NCBI GenBank assembly: GCA_964550165.1
Contig: CAZJYC010000059.1
Location: 1-15,354 of the forward strand
Direction of reading: 5' to 3'
DNA length: 15,354 bases
Origin: CAZJYC01 sp964550165
GTDB lineage: Bacteria; Acidobacteriota; Aminicenantia; Aminicenantales; Aminicenantaceae
The translations under genes and the position numbers were made by a program. Below the pieces are notes generated by a model. That model ran no database searches and was not told the origin of the DNA. It saw nothing but the letters and a program-made list of their open reading frames with translations. Shown piece by piece: positions 1-7,686 of this stretch (positions within the stretch are counted from its first letter, which is position 1; the number at the start of each line of letters is the position of its first letter).

Positions 1-2526
1 CAGGTGGAACTGCCAGGCCTGCGGCCGCAGGTTCTGGCCCTTAGCCCTGACAACCGCCTGCTTATAACGTCTGGCAAGACGCATGAAATTGTGGCCGTGG
101 ACCCGGCAACTGGCCAGATCCGGCAGCGTGTGCCACTCCCGCCTGAGCGAGCGAAGGAAGACCAAGCCCAGGCTCCATCCGGAAATATCTTGAAACGAGA
201 TGATAGCGGCCAGGCAAGCTACACAGGCCTCGCCTTCTCGCCGGATGGAAAGCGCATCTATCTGAGCAACGTCAACGGAAGCCTCAAGGTGTTCAGCGTG
301 GCACCTGACGGTGTGATCTCGGGTCTGTCCTCATTTCCGCTGCCTGCCGCGGATGCCCCGCGTCGCAAAGCAGAAATCCCGGCTGGTATCGCTGTTTCCC
401 CTGACGGAGAACGTTTGTACGTGGCTCTGAATCTATCCAACCGGCTGGGTGAGTTTGATGCTGCCAGCGGCAGGCCCATCCGCATCTTCGACGTCGGCGT
501 CGCGCCGTATGATGTGGTTCTCGTCGGAAAAAAGCTCTACGTGAGCAATTGGGGAGGCCGGCGGCCGAAGGCTGGCGACATAACCGGCCCGGCCGGACGG
601 GGAACGCTGGTCAAAGTCGATCCGCTGACCTTCATCGCCAATGAAGGCTCAGTCAGTGTTATCGATCTCGAGTCTAATCAGGTTAAAGAGATCCTCGTTC
701 ATCTTCACTCGTCAGCCCTGGCTGTTTCGCCCGACCGCCGCTATGTCGTTTGCGCTAACGCTGCGAGCGATAACCTCAGCGTGATCGATACACGCACGGA
801 CAGCGTCGTCGAGACAATCTGGGCCAAGCCCAGCCCGGCTGACCTCTTCGGGGCGTCGCCAAATGCGTTGGCCTTCGACAAAAAAGGGAAATACCTCTAC
901 GTCGCCAACGGTACTCAAAATGCGATAGCTGTTATCCGCTTTAAACCGGCCAGCCGCGCTTCGCGGCTCCTGGGATTAATTCCTGTCGGCTGGTATCCCG
1001 GTGCGATCGTGTACCATCCGCGTCTCGATCAAATCTGCGTGGCAAACATAAAAGGAATCACTCCTGCAAAAGGGAAAGACGAGCAGAGCGGTGGCTGGGG
1101 ATTCAACACCCATCAGTATCACGGCTCCATCTCGCTTGTGCGGGTTCCCAAAATATCCGAACTGCCGCGGCTCTCCTCTGTCGTCTGGGAGAATTATCAT
1201 CGGGAGAGGATCGCTGGGGCTTTTCTTCCACCACGGCCTGCCCAGCCGGCCCGTCCCATACCCGAGCGCATCGGAGAGCCGAGCCTGTTCAAGCACGTCG
1301 TCTACATCATCAAGGAAAACCGGACCTATGACCAGGTGCTGGGCGACATGAGGCAAGGAAACTCCGATCCCTCTCTTTGCATCTACGGAGAGAGCGTCAC
1401 CCCGAACCAGCATGCCATCGCTCGCGAATTTGTGCTGCTCGACAGCATCTTCTGCTGCGGCATCCTGAGTGCCGACGGTCATCAGTGGTCAACGACAGCT
1501 TTTGGCACCGACTATCTCGAAAAATCGTTCGCAAATTGGCCGCGCAGCTATCCGGACGGCATGGGTGAGGACGATGCCGATGCCCTGGCCTACGCGCCGA
1601 CAGGATTCATCTGGGACAACGCCCTTCGCCACGGCAAAACTCTCCGCGACTACGGCGAGTTTGCCATGCCCAGAGTCCGCTGGGCGGATCCCAAGCGCAA
1701 GGGAAAACCTGATTGGACGGCCTGCTGGCGCGAATTCAATCATCCTACTGGAGAAATCATCTTCGGCTCAGAACCGGCTATCGAGTCGCTGCGGCCCTAC
1801 ATCGCTTCCGGGACGGTCGGCTGGAACATGAATGTGCCCGACCAATTCAGGGCCAGCTATTTTATTTTAGAGCTCAAGGGATTCGAGAAGAAGGGTTACT
1901 TTCCTGAGCTTGTTATCATCTGTCTGCCGAACGACCACACAAGCGGAACAAGAGAGGGATCGCCGACTCCAGCCGCTTGCGTCGCAGATAATGACCTCGC
2001 CTTCGGCCGGATTGTTGAGGCGGTCAGTCACAGCAAGTTCTGGAAGGAAACCGTGATCTTTGGGATTGAGGACGACCCCCAGAATGGATGGGACCATGTC
2101 AGCGGATACCGCACGACTGCTTATGTCATTAGTCCCTATACAAAGCGCAGGACGGTCGTCAGCACAGCCTACAACACGATCAGCATCCTGCGCACGATCG
2201 AGCAAATTCTGGGGCTTCCGCCGATGAACCAGTTTGATGCGGCCGCGACCCCGATGTTCGACTGTTTCATGGAGACGCCGGATTTTACGCCTTTTCGCGC
2301 CGTGCCCAACCGCGTACCTCTTGATGAAATGAATCCGTCCAAAAGAAAAATCGCCGACCCACTGCTCCGCAAGCATGCCGCCCTCTCAGAGCGGCTCAAC
2401 TTCAAGCGCATAGATGCCTGCCCCGAAGACATCCTCAACCGGATCCTCTGGCACGCGGCGAAAGGAAGCGCTGTCCCCTATCCAGAATGGGCCATCACCG
2501 CTCGCCAAGGTGATGATGACGATTGA
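1..2526 (+). CDS. YVTN-type beta-propeller protein with C-terminal phosphoesterase domain (5' partial)
   Basis: The frame is open to the left edge. The first possible start is a GTG at 4, but no signal peptide is visible, so the true N-terminus probably lies outside the window. From the GTG the product is 840 residues. The first ~410 residues hold repeated propeller blades of the type 'SPDGKRIYL', 'SPDGERLYVA', 'SVIDLESNQV' and 'LSVIDTRTDSVV', typical of surface or periplasmic YVTN/Lactonase-like propellers. From about residue 428 a phosphoesterase domain (PF04185; phospholipase C/acid phosphatase family) begins. Its metal/nucleophile motif KENRTYD is at 437-443, and the late acidic motif (EDDP near 689, then DHVSGYR at 697-703) is present. 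The family hydrolyses phosphoester bonds; the substrate cannot be read from sequence. The gene looks visibly richer in G+C than the minus-strand genes. It ends 99 bp from the convergent neighbour with no clear terminator hairpin between them. Confidence 0.9.
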   Translation, partial: QVELPGLRPQVLALSPDNRLLITSGKTHEIVAVDPATGQIRQRVPLPPERAKEDQAQAPSGNILKRDDSGQASYTGLAFSPDGKRIYLSNVNGSLKVFSVAPDGVISGLSSFPLPAADAPRRKAEIPAGIAVSPDGERLYVALNLSNRLGEFDAASGRPIRIFDVGVAPYDVVLVGKKLYVSNWGGRRPKAGDITGPAGRGTLVKVDPLTFIANEGSVSVIDLESNQVKEILVHLHSSALAVSPDRRYVVCANAASDNLSVIDTRTDSVVETIWAKPSPADLFGASPNALAFDKKGKYLYVANGTQNAIAVIRFKPASRASRLLGLIPVGWYPGAIVYHPRLDQICVANIKGITPAKGKDEQSGGWGFNTHQYHGSISLVRVPKISELPRLSSVVWENYHRERIAGAFLPPRPAQPARPIPERIGEPSLFKHVVYIIKENRTYDQVLGDMRQGNSDPSLCIYGESVTPNQHAIAREFVLLDSIFCCGILSADGHQWSTTAFGTDYLEKSFANWPRSYPDGMGEDDADALAYAPTGFIWDNALRHGKTLRDYGEFAMPRVRWADPKRKGKPDWTACWREFNHPTGEIIFGSEPAIESLRPYIASGTVGWNMNVPDQFRASYFILELKGFEKKGYFPELVIICLPNDHTSGTREGSPTPAACVADNDLAFGRIVEAVSHSKFWKETVIFGIEDDPQNGWDHVSGYRTTAYVISPYTKRRTVVSTAYNTISILRTIEQILGLPPMNQFDAAATPMFDCFMETPDFTPFRAVPNRVPLDEMNPSKRKIADPLLRKHAALSERLNFKRIDACPEDILNRILWHAAKGSAVPYPEWAITARQGDDDD

Positions 2527-2625
2527 GGCCGGGCGCCCTCTTCCACCAAAAATTCTTCCCTGTCACCGTGGTCGTGCTTTATCTCGTTCAAGCTTGTAAA
2601 AGGAAATAAGGATGAGAATCACTCG

Positions 2626-5163
2626 CTACTGCGAATAAGAAATGACAGACTTTTTCGGGGTTGCTGGCCTTGTTTCGGCCACAAACGCGCCAGCAAGGGC
2701 AAGAAGAGAGAAGAGAAAAATTCTCCAGAGAGCCTTGGCTCCTATCCGCCCTATGAGCTGGAGGGACAGCAGCAGTTTATTCCCCTCCACGCTGCTCCCC
2801 ATCAGTGTATTCGAAAGGGCATAAAGGATTCCGATCAGGGCTCCGCAGGCTGTCCCCATCAGGATTCGCTTCGAAAAAACGGCGCCGCCGGCCCATGAGG
2901 CAGCCCCAGCCCCAGCGAAAAAGGGAATCCAGAGGGCCACCCACCAGGTGTCTCCGAAGCCGGGAATATGTCCGGTGAGCTTAAAATAGATGAAGTCACT
3001 CAGACTAAGAAAAAGAATGCCAGATAATACAGTTAAAGGGACATGCCAGGCTCGTGACCGCAGTCCTGCCCGCAGCGCCTTGCGCTGACGGATGCGGCGG
3101 CGGATGTTCAGCGGATAGTTGAAGAAAAGGTCAAAAACAACGCGCTCCAGAAGGGCTCCTCTTTCGCCAAAAACAGGAACGATGTGCACAACTCCTGTCG
3201 CCCAATGTCCGGCCATGAAACGTGCGAGGTCTGGATAGCGGTAGGCCATTTGAATCGGGAAAGCCAGATAGCCGATATACTTAAAAAAGCTCAGAGAGAA
3301 GGCGACGTTGTAGTCTTTGAAATTGCGCTCACGCAAAACAAGGAACGATGTATAAAGTCCCCGGACAAGCGAGCCGGGGGAAATCGGCATCACCTGAAAA
3401 AGCCCGAGAATGACTCCTGCGGCCAGAGAGGCCTCCTGCCAGGAAAGCTCGGGATGGAGTCTGATGTAGATGATGGCAATAATCACCGAGACGATCTGTG
3501 TCACCGGCAGTGTGCAGACATGGACCGCAAGGCTCTTGAGATACTTCTGGATGAAAGGCTCTTTGATCCGGGAGTTGATGCGTTCAGCTTCGTTTCTGGT
3601 CAGCATGCCGGTTTTCTCGCCTTGGGTAACAATTTCCCGCAGCCACGCCTCCCGCGCCTCAGCCTTGAAGTACAGCCTGAAGGGACGGACAAAAATATTA
3701 TCCAGAGATTTCAGGAAAAAGCTCTTATCCGAGAAGAATCTGTGCATCTTTGCCGGCAGAATGGCGAGCGGGAGGTGAAAAAAAAACCTCAGAGGATACT
3801 TGCCGAGCGTCATCGCTTTCTTGTCACTGATTCGGCCGGCGCGATGCCAGCGGATGAGATATTCGGCAATGCGGGCTTTAATCGCGCGGAAGAAATAGTC
3901 GAAACCGGTCAGCATCCGGCCGTAGTGGCGGCGGTAATCCTCTCTTCCCCAGAGTTTGCGCAAGAAATTTCCCATAAAAGGCATAATTCCCAGGAGATAA
4001 AAAATAACAGCCAGTAGTTTTTTTTCCTTTAATCGTTTTAATGTTTTTTCACCGGTGAGCTTTCGGATTTTCCATCCATCAAGGCTGCTTTTCAGGATTG
4101 ATGACCAGAGCTTGGAGTCAAAAATCAATCTCAAGTGATGATGGGCGATGTCTGGCAGGGATCGCCGGTAAGATTGATCAGCCTCTTTGAGCTCGGCAAG
4201 AGCGACGGCCATATCGGAGAAAGAATCCTGGTGAGCCTTGACAAAGCGCTGGAGCTTGCTGATATTTCCGCGGTCAAACTGGACAAGGCCCCCCCGTGCA
4301 ATCCCTTTGAAGATGAGCTTGATATCAGCCGGCGACATCGGAAGAAAAGGGAGAAGAGCCAGGCCTGCCCTGAAGTCGACTGCCACATATCCTTTCTCAG
4401 GATCGGGATCGCTGCCGATGCGCTTGAGCACGTTGGGCTGGCTTTTGCAGGTCCACCATTCATACTGGCGCGCCAGCTCCACGGCTCCGATTGCGTGCAT
4501 CAGACGCACAAGATTGAGCATGAAGCTCCGCTTGGCGCGGTACTCTGGAGAGCCCAATCCTTCCCCAGAAGAACCAACTTTCCATCTCAGCCTGGCATCC
4601 AGGTTGTCGTCGACTTCAAAGCGCCACAACCGGCCGTCTATCCATTCGCTGATTTCTCCACAGCTTCTCATTGCAGGGTCGACGAATGTGGCCAGAACGT
4701 CAACAACACAACTTTCCGCGCCAAGCTTGAGTTTTGCCGCGCGCCGGACAAACTTCTGCCATAAAGCGCCGGCCCGGACTGCGTCGGGATTCGACTGAAG
4801 GGAAAAATGTCCCTGGAAGCCAAGAAGATAAATGAGGTCGCGGAACCATTTCTGGAGTCCGCGAGGAGGGATGAAGATTTTCAGGGCGCAGGAATGACCT
4901 GGACCGAGACCTTCAAGCGGGCCATCAGGAGTCTCCATCTCAAGAACTTTAACCTTATAAACTTGTCCGGCGTAGCCGCCGCCGACAAAGTCTTCCACCT
5001 CAAGCTTTACCCGGCCTTTTTTTGCTGGAACCACACCTTGAATTTCATAGCTGAGCTCGGTTCCCGGGTCGTAGCGCTGGAGGCGGAAGGGACGGAGGAT
5101 TCTCTGGCTGCGGAAGACTTCCTTTAAATCGCGGCAGGTTTGAATCGAGTACTCAGTGCCCAT
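2626..5163 (-). CDS. Large membrane protein with N-terminal protein-kinase-like (ABC1/RIO-like) domain
   Basis: 845 residues. The N-terminal ~300 residues resemble a kinase fold: a glycine-rich loop GGGYAGQVYKV (61-71), a candidate ATP-binding lysine in ALK (K95), a hinge-like acidic stretch (170-177), a catalytic-loop-like SQPNVL with N244, and a DFG-like VDFRAG with D263. The position that normally carries the catalytic aspartate (five before N244) is C239, so this may be a pseudokinase or a divergent enzyme. The rest is basic and membrane-embedded, with hydrophobic segments near 382-400, 549-568, 578-594, 622-640, 707-727, 742-762, 766-786 and 811-829. I know of no named family for the whole architecture. 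The ATG follows a modest AAAGG Shine-Dalgarno sequence eight bases away. A strong sigma70-like promoter lies at 5233-5261. It appears monocistronic. The kinase fold is inferred from motifs; the coding call itself is secure. Confidence 0.85.
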   Translation of the reverse strand: MGTEYSIQTCRDLKEVFRSQRILRPFRLQRYDPGTELSYEIQGVVPAKKGRVKLEVEDFVGGGYAGQVYKVKVLEMETPDGPLEGLGPGHSCALKIFIPPRGLQKWFRDLIYLLGFQGHFSLQSNPDAVRAGALWQKFVRRAAKLKLGAESCVVDVLATFVDPAMRSCGEISEWIDGRLWRFEVDDNLDARLRWKVGSSGEGLGSPEYRAKRSFMLNLVRLMHAIGAVELARQYEWWTCKSQPNVLKRIGSDPDPEKGYVAVDFRAGLALLPFLPMSPADIKLIFKGIARGGLVQFDRGNISKLQRFVKAHQDSFSDMAVALAELKEADQSYRRSLPDIAHHHLRLIFDSKLWSSILKSSLDGWKIRKLTGEKTLKRLKEKKLLAVIFYLLGIMPFMGNFLRKLWGREDYRRHYGRMLTGFDYFFRAIKARIAEYLIRWHRAGRISDKKAMTLGKYPLRFFFHLPLAILPAKMHRFFSDKSFFLKSLDNIFVRPFRLYFKAEAREAWLREIVTQGEKTGMLTRNEAERINSRIKEPFIQKYLKSLAVHVCTLPVTQIVSVIIAIIYIRLHPELSWQEASLAAGVILGLFQVMPISPGSLVRGLYTSFLVLRERNFKDYNVAFSLSFFKYIGYLAFPIQMAYRYPDLARFMAGHWATGVVHIVPVFGERGALLERVVFDLFFNYPLNIRRRIRQRKALRAGLRSRAWHVPLTVLSGILFLSLSDFIYFKLTGHIPGFGDTWWVALWIPFFAGAGAASWAGGAVFSKRILMGTACGALIGILYALSNTLMGSSVEGNKLLLSLQLIGRIGAKALWRIFLFSLLALAGAFVAETRPATPKKSVISYSQ

Positions 5164-5232
5164 TCATAAAACCTTTATCAGAGATGGGTGAGATCTTTTT
5201 TATTCTCACTCTTATAATTTTCTAGAGAGAAG

Positions 5233-5261
5233 CTTATAACAAAGCAAAGTTTTGTTGTCAA
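5233..5261 (-). promoter_or_regulatory. Sigma70-type promoter for the kinase-like gene
   Basis: On the minus strand a consensus -35 TTGACA (5256-5261) is followed, after exactly 17 bp, by TATAAG (5233-5238), which matches the -10 consensus at five of six positions. Transcription would start near 5226, leaving a leader of about 60 nt before the ATG at 5163. This is among the best promoter matches in the window. Confidence 0.7.
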
Positions 5262-5334
5262 TCGAGACTAACGTTCCCTCATTCCTTGACATCCATCTAA
5301 AGTAGCGCTGGATATAAAGCTTCGGCAGGAAAAT

Positions 5335-5430
5335 TGGATGATATGCTCTGGTCAAAATACTTTCTTTATCGCCCTGGTCAAGGGAACCGATGATAAGATT
5401 CGTATCCTGAGTATCGGGACAGGCCCTTGA
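5335..5430 (+). pseudogene. Possible patatin-like phospholipase remnant
   Basis: In the 386-bp stretch between 5164 and 5550, a short plus-strand frame beginning WMICSG reads NTFFIALV, a short linker, then KIRILSIGTG and a stop codon (5428-5430). Patatin-like phospholipases carry an 'NNP..LALV' motif followed by a strand ending in 'ILSIGTG', in this order. Here the Asp-Gly of the 'DGG..NNP' segment is lost and nothing recognisable follows the stop, so if the match is real it is a decayed fragment. The match is only about 30 codons. Apart from this fragment and the promoter at 5233-5261, I see nothing else in this intergenic stretch. Confidence 0.35.
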
Positions 5431-5550
5431 TTTATATGGCTAGGCACCAATATCTTAGAGCTAAATTGTCAGAGAAATTCAGGATCTCGGGATTTGAAGA
5501 GGAGAGAAATCAGCCCATCAAAAAAGCAAACTCCTCCCCGAGAGATACGG

Positions 5551-5712
5551 TTATTTTGTTTTCTTTTTTAATCCGATGATGACAAAACTTATTCCTAGAA
5601 CGGCTAAGATGGCCCCTCCGACATATCTCGCTGTAGAATCTGCTTGAGTGATTAAAATCCAGATTGCTACAGCCAGTACGACTATTCCCAGAGCTAGTTT
5701 GCCAATGTTCAT
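5551..5712 (-). CDS. Small two-helix membrane protein (53 aa)
   Basis: The ATG at 5712 opens a 53-codon frame ending in TAA (5551-5553). The product begins MNIGKLALGIVVLAVAIWIL, has a short polar hinge (ITQADSTAR), a second hydrophobic segment (YVGGAILAVLGISFVIIGL) and a lysine-rich tail KKKTK. It is therefore a helical hairpin with a positively charged, presumably cytoplasmic, C-terminus. A GGAAGG Shine-Dalgarno sequence sits four bases before the ATG, and a perfect TATAAT with a TG extension lies about 37 bp upstream of it. This combination of RBS, promoter and two clean hydrophobic helices makes it a credible gene despite its size. I do not recognise a family. A longer open frame over the same bases (5510-5749) has no such features and is rejected. 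Confidence 0.75.
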   Translation of the reverse strand: MNIGKLALGIVVLAVAIWILITQADSTARYVGGAILAVLGISFVIIGLKKKTK

Positions 5713-5748
5713 TGTACCTTCCTTTTCTTAGGATAAAAATTTGACGCA

Positions 5749-5757
5749 ATTATACCA
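5749..5757 (-). promoter_or_regulatory. Extended -10 promoter for the 53-aa membrane protein
   Basis: The minus strand reads TGGTATAAT, a perfect -10 hexamer (5749-5754) preceded by the TGn extension. No good -35 is found at 16-18 bp; a TTGACT occurs at 22 bp, which is too far. Extended -10 promoters can work without a -35. The predicted leader is about 30 nt. Confidence 0.55.
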
Positions 5758-5864
5758 GCATGACGTTCGGAAGTCTAGTCAAAAGACGACATATTCGTAT
5801 TTAGCGGCTTTTCTTGTTTTCATGGAGGATCGCTGCAAAAGGCCGGATGATAATTAATTTAATG

Positions 5865-5896
5865 AAAATTTGTTCAATGAATAAGAAACAAATTTT
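5865..5896. repeat. AT-rich inverted repeat (10-bp arms)
   Basis: AAAATTTGTT (5865-5874) and AACAAATTTT (5887-5896) are perfect reverse complements separated by 12 bp. The repeat lies between the end of the isomerase-like gene and the promoter of the small membrane protein. It could be a weak terminator or a protein-binding site. It lacks a GC-rich stem, so a Rho-independent terminator is not well supported. A second small inverted repeat, GCTCA/TGAGC, lies close by at about 5905-5920. Confidence 0.4.
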
Positions 5897-5960
5897 TGTG
5901 TTGCTCACCTGACTGAGCACTTAGCGCCTTTTGATTTTCGATTCAGACCGAAGCTCTCTC

Positions 5961-7403
5961 TCAGGCTTCCGGGATCAATTTGATCCCTAACAGGGCGCTG
6001 ATCATCTCCACGGCTTTCTTATAATCGCCAAAGAATGTGACCCGGTGCCAGCCGAAGCGGTCCCATTCGCTCATCAGCTTGTTGATGTCGCCTTTGACTT
6101 CAGCAGCCAGTTTGGTGCGGCAGGCTTTGTCCTCGTCGACGTTGCCCACAGTTGTGCTCTGGTGAAGGACGATCTCTTTCCGGTCGCAGTTGAATTCGAT
6201 GGAAGTTGTCATCTCTCCGGCAGGCATCAGCGAGCGCACTGCCGCTCCTTTGCGGTCTTCGGAGTGGGAGCGAATGTGGTATGGGTTCGAAGGGCCTTTG
6301 GGTCCGAACACTTTGTTGCTGGCCACGCAGTGGGCATAGATGATCTGGTTGGTGGAGGTGTCGATAACAGGGTCGGAGATGTAGCCGGGGCGGCCGGCAA
6401 GATAGGTCATCATCAGCATCATCGCCGTCGAGGGCAGATCGCCCTCACAGGCGCCTACCAGTCCGTCGTTGTTGAACTGGAAAAAGCCGAGGCAGGGATA
6501 AGCCGGAAGTTTTCCGCCATAGTATAATCCCAGGCAGTCGACGGCAATGGCCTGAGCTTTGTGTTTTTCGAGCAGGCTCTTCATGGCCAGGTACATGGCT
6601 CCGGATTTTTCGATTTCTTCCTGGCCGGGCTCGATGACCTTTTCCGCATTCTGAATCCAGCGTTTTGCCCATTGAGCGGCCTGCGCGCGGTCAGCCTGTT
6701 TGTAAGCCTCGTTGATCTCAGGGGAAAAAATCTGGCGGACCTCTATCCCGAACACATCTTTGATGACCTTGGGATTTCCCCATAGCCTTTCGCTATCCGT
6801 CACGTCCAGAATTGTCGAGGAGCGAAGCCTCTTGATGCACTCAAAGCATTTGAGGGCTTCGACGATATCCTCGAATCGGGATGAAGAGACACCGGCCACC
6901 CTTAAACCTCCTCTTTTGGCCGCAGCATACTCGATGAGAAACTCGCCGGAGCCGGCATAGAGGTCATCGACGAGAATGGTTGGCCTGCCGGAGAAGGCAA
7001 TCTTGTGCGGAACACCCGTCCAGATTCCGACGATGTAGACCAGATAGCCGTCAACATCGGTGTCGGATTGGAGGAGTTTGTCCGCCTGCTCTGCATTCTG
7101 GAGGGTGACGGGCATGAACTCGATGTTGGGGCAGCTTTTTTGGAGTCGAGAAAAGAGTTCTTTCTTGCGGCTTTCATAGTCATACCCCATGTAAGGCCAG
7201 GTTGGCCTGTCGGGGGGGATGTGGGAGAAAACAAGCCTCACTCTTGCTTTTTCCTCACCGGGCGCTGGCTGGCTGAAAGCCAAGCCTTTCTTTGACAGGG
7301 CTAAAGTTGAGGCAAAAGCCATACAGGCAGCGCAGCTTTCCATGAACTCACGCCTGCTCAGGCCTTTGAAGGAATTATTGCCGGAAATGGATTGCTTTTT
7401 CAT
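5961..7403 (-). CDS. Tat-exported L-fucose/L-arabinose isomerase-like protein
   Basis: 480 residues from the ATG at 7403, which sits behind GGAGGG; an in-frame TTG 21 bases upstream lacks such support. The N-terminus carries a twin-arginine signal (SRREFM) and a hydrophobic stretch (CAACMAFASTLAL), so the protein is probably exported folded. The mature part has the alpha/beta layout of L-fucose isomerase-like proteins (COG2407): an N-terminal sugar-binding half with 'DGYLVYIVGIWTG' and 'PTILVDDLYAGSGEF', and a C-terminal half with CEGD, SDPVIDTSTN and YAHC. Candidate metal ligands, by analogy with the Glu/Asp/His set of FucI, are E320, D348 and H358; this assignment is inference. Such enzymes interconvert aldoses and ketoses using Mn2+, and are usually cytosolic. 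It may be an exported enzyme or a binding protein that kept the fold. A promoter-like box lies at 7434-7461. Confidence 0.9.
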   Translation of the reverse strand: MKKQSISGNNSFKGLSRREFMESCAACMAFASTLALSKKGLAFSQPAPGEEKARVRLVFSHIPPDRPTWPYMGYDYESRKKELFSRLQKSCPNIEFMPVTLQNAEQADKLLQSDTDVDGYLVYIVGIWTGVPHKIAFSGRPTILVDDLYAGSGEFLIEYAAAKRGGLRVAGVSSSRFEDIVEALKCFECIKRLRSSTILDVTDSERLWGNPKVIKDVFGIEVRQIFSPEINEAYKQADRAQAAQWAKRWIQNAEKVIEPGQEEIEKSGAMYLAMKSLLEKHKAQAIAVDCLGLYYGGKLPAYPCLGFFQFNNDGLVGACEGDLPSTAMMLMMTYLAGRPGYISDPVIDTSTNQIIYAHCVASNKVFGPKGPSNPYHIRSHSEDRKGAAVRSLMPAGEMTTSIEFNCDRKEIVLHQSTTVGNVDEDKACRTKLAAEVKGDINKLMSEWDRFGWHRVTFFGDYKKAVEMISALLGIKLIPEA

Positions 7404-7433
7404 CGATTTCCCTCCTCTCTCCAAGTTTTCCTT

Positions 7434-7461
7434 ATTATCTCTTTTTGTCCCTAAAAAGCAA
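7434..7461 (-). promoter_or_regulatory. Promoter-like box upstream of the isomerase-like gene
   Basis: The minus strand reads TTGCTT (7456-7461), a 16-bp spacer, then GATAAT (7434-7439). The -10 matches consensus at five of six positions and ends 30 bases before the ATG. The box resembles the one before the GH36-like gene (12764-12791): 20 of 28 bases are identical, including TTGCTTTTT, GGG and ATAAT. The rest of the 7404-7686 gap shows only a perfect 10-bp palindrome, TGGCCGGCCA, at 7610-7619. Confidence 0.45.
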
Positions 7462-7686
7462 ATCCAACTGGAAAATTTATGGCAAGCTGAAGAAGGCGGA
7501 CCTTATCTTGATAAGCATTATTAAGCATGGGTTTTATTATCCGTAAGTTCCATAAAAGAAATATATTAAGTTATAAGTGACTTCAAGCTGTTCTTGGCAA
7601 CCTAAGCCTTGGCCGGCCAGGGTCAGTACGCTTCAATAAGGTGAGGAATTGTCAGGGAATTTGCTGGCAGAGCGCAGGAATGCATA

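Noticed and set aside
3184..4017. A 277-codon plus-strand open frame
   Set aside because: It lies wholly antisense to the kinase-like membrane gene, has no family features or RBS, and reads as low-complexity charged sequence; it is a codon-bias shadow.
5286..5320. Plus-strand TTGACA followed by ATATAA
   Set aside because: The spacing is about 20 bp, too long for a normal promoter, and no intact plus-strand gene follows.
5510..5749. A 79-codon minus-strand open frame over the small membrane gene
   Set aside because: Different frame from the 53-aa protein, begins upstream of the RBS and extends over the -10, and encodes polar, cysteine- and arginine-rich sequence without features.
5905..5920. 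Small hairpin GCTCA/TGAGC downstream of the isomerase-like gene
   Set aside because: Stem of 5-6 bp and no T-run directly after it on the minus strand; not good enough to call a terminator.
7610..7619. Perfect palindrome TGGCCGGCCA
   Set aside because: Only 10 bp and a single occurrence noticed; could be a binding site but expected by chance in several kilobases.
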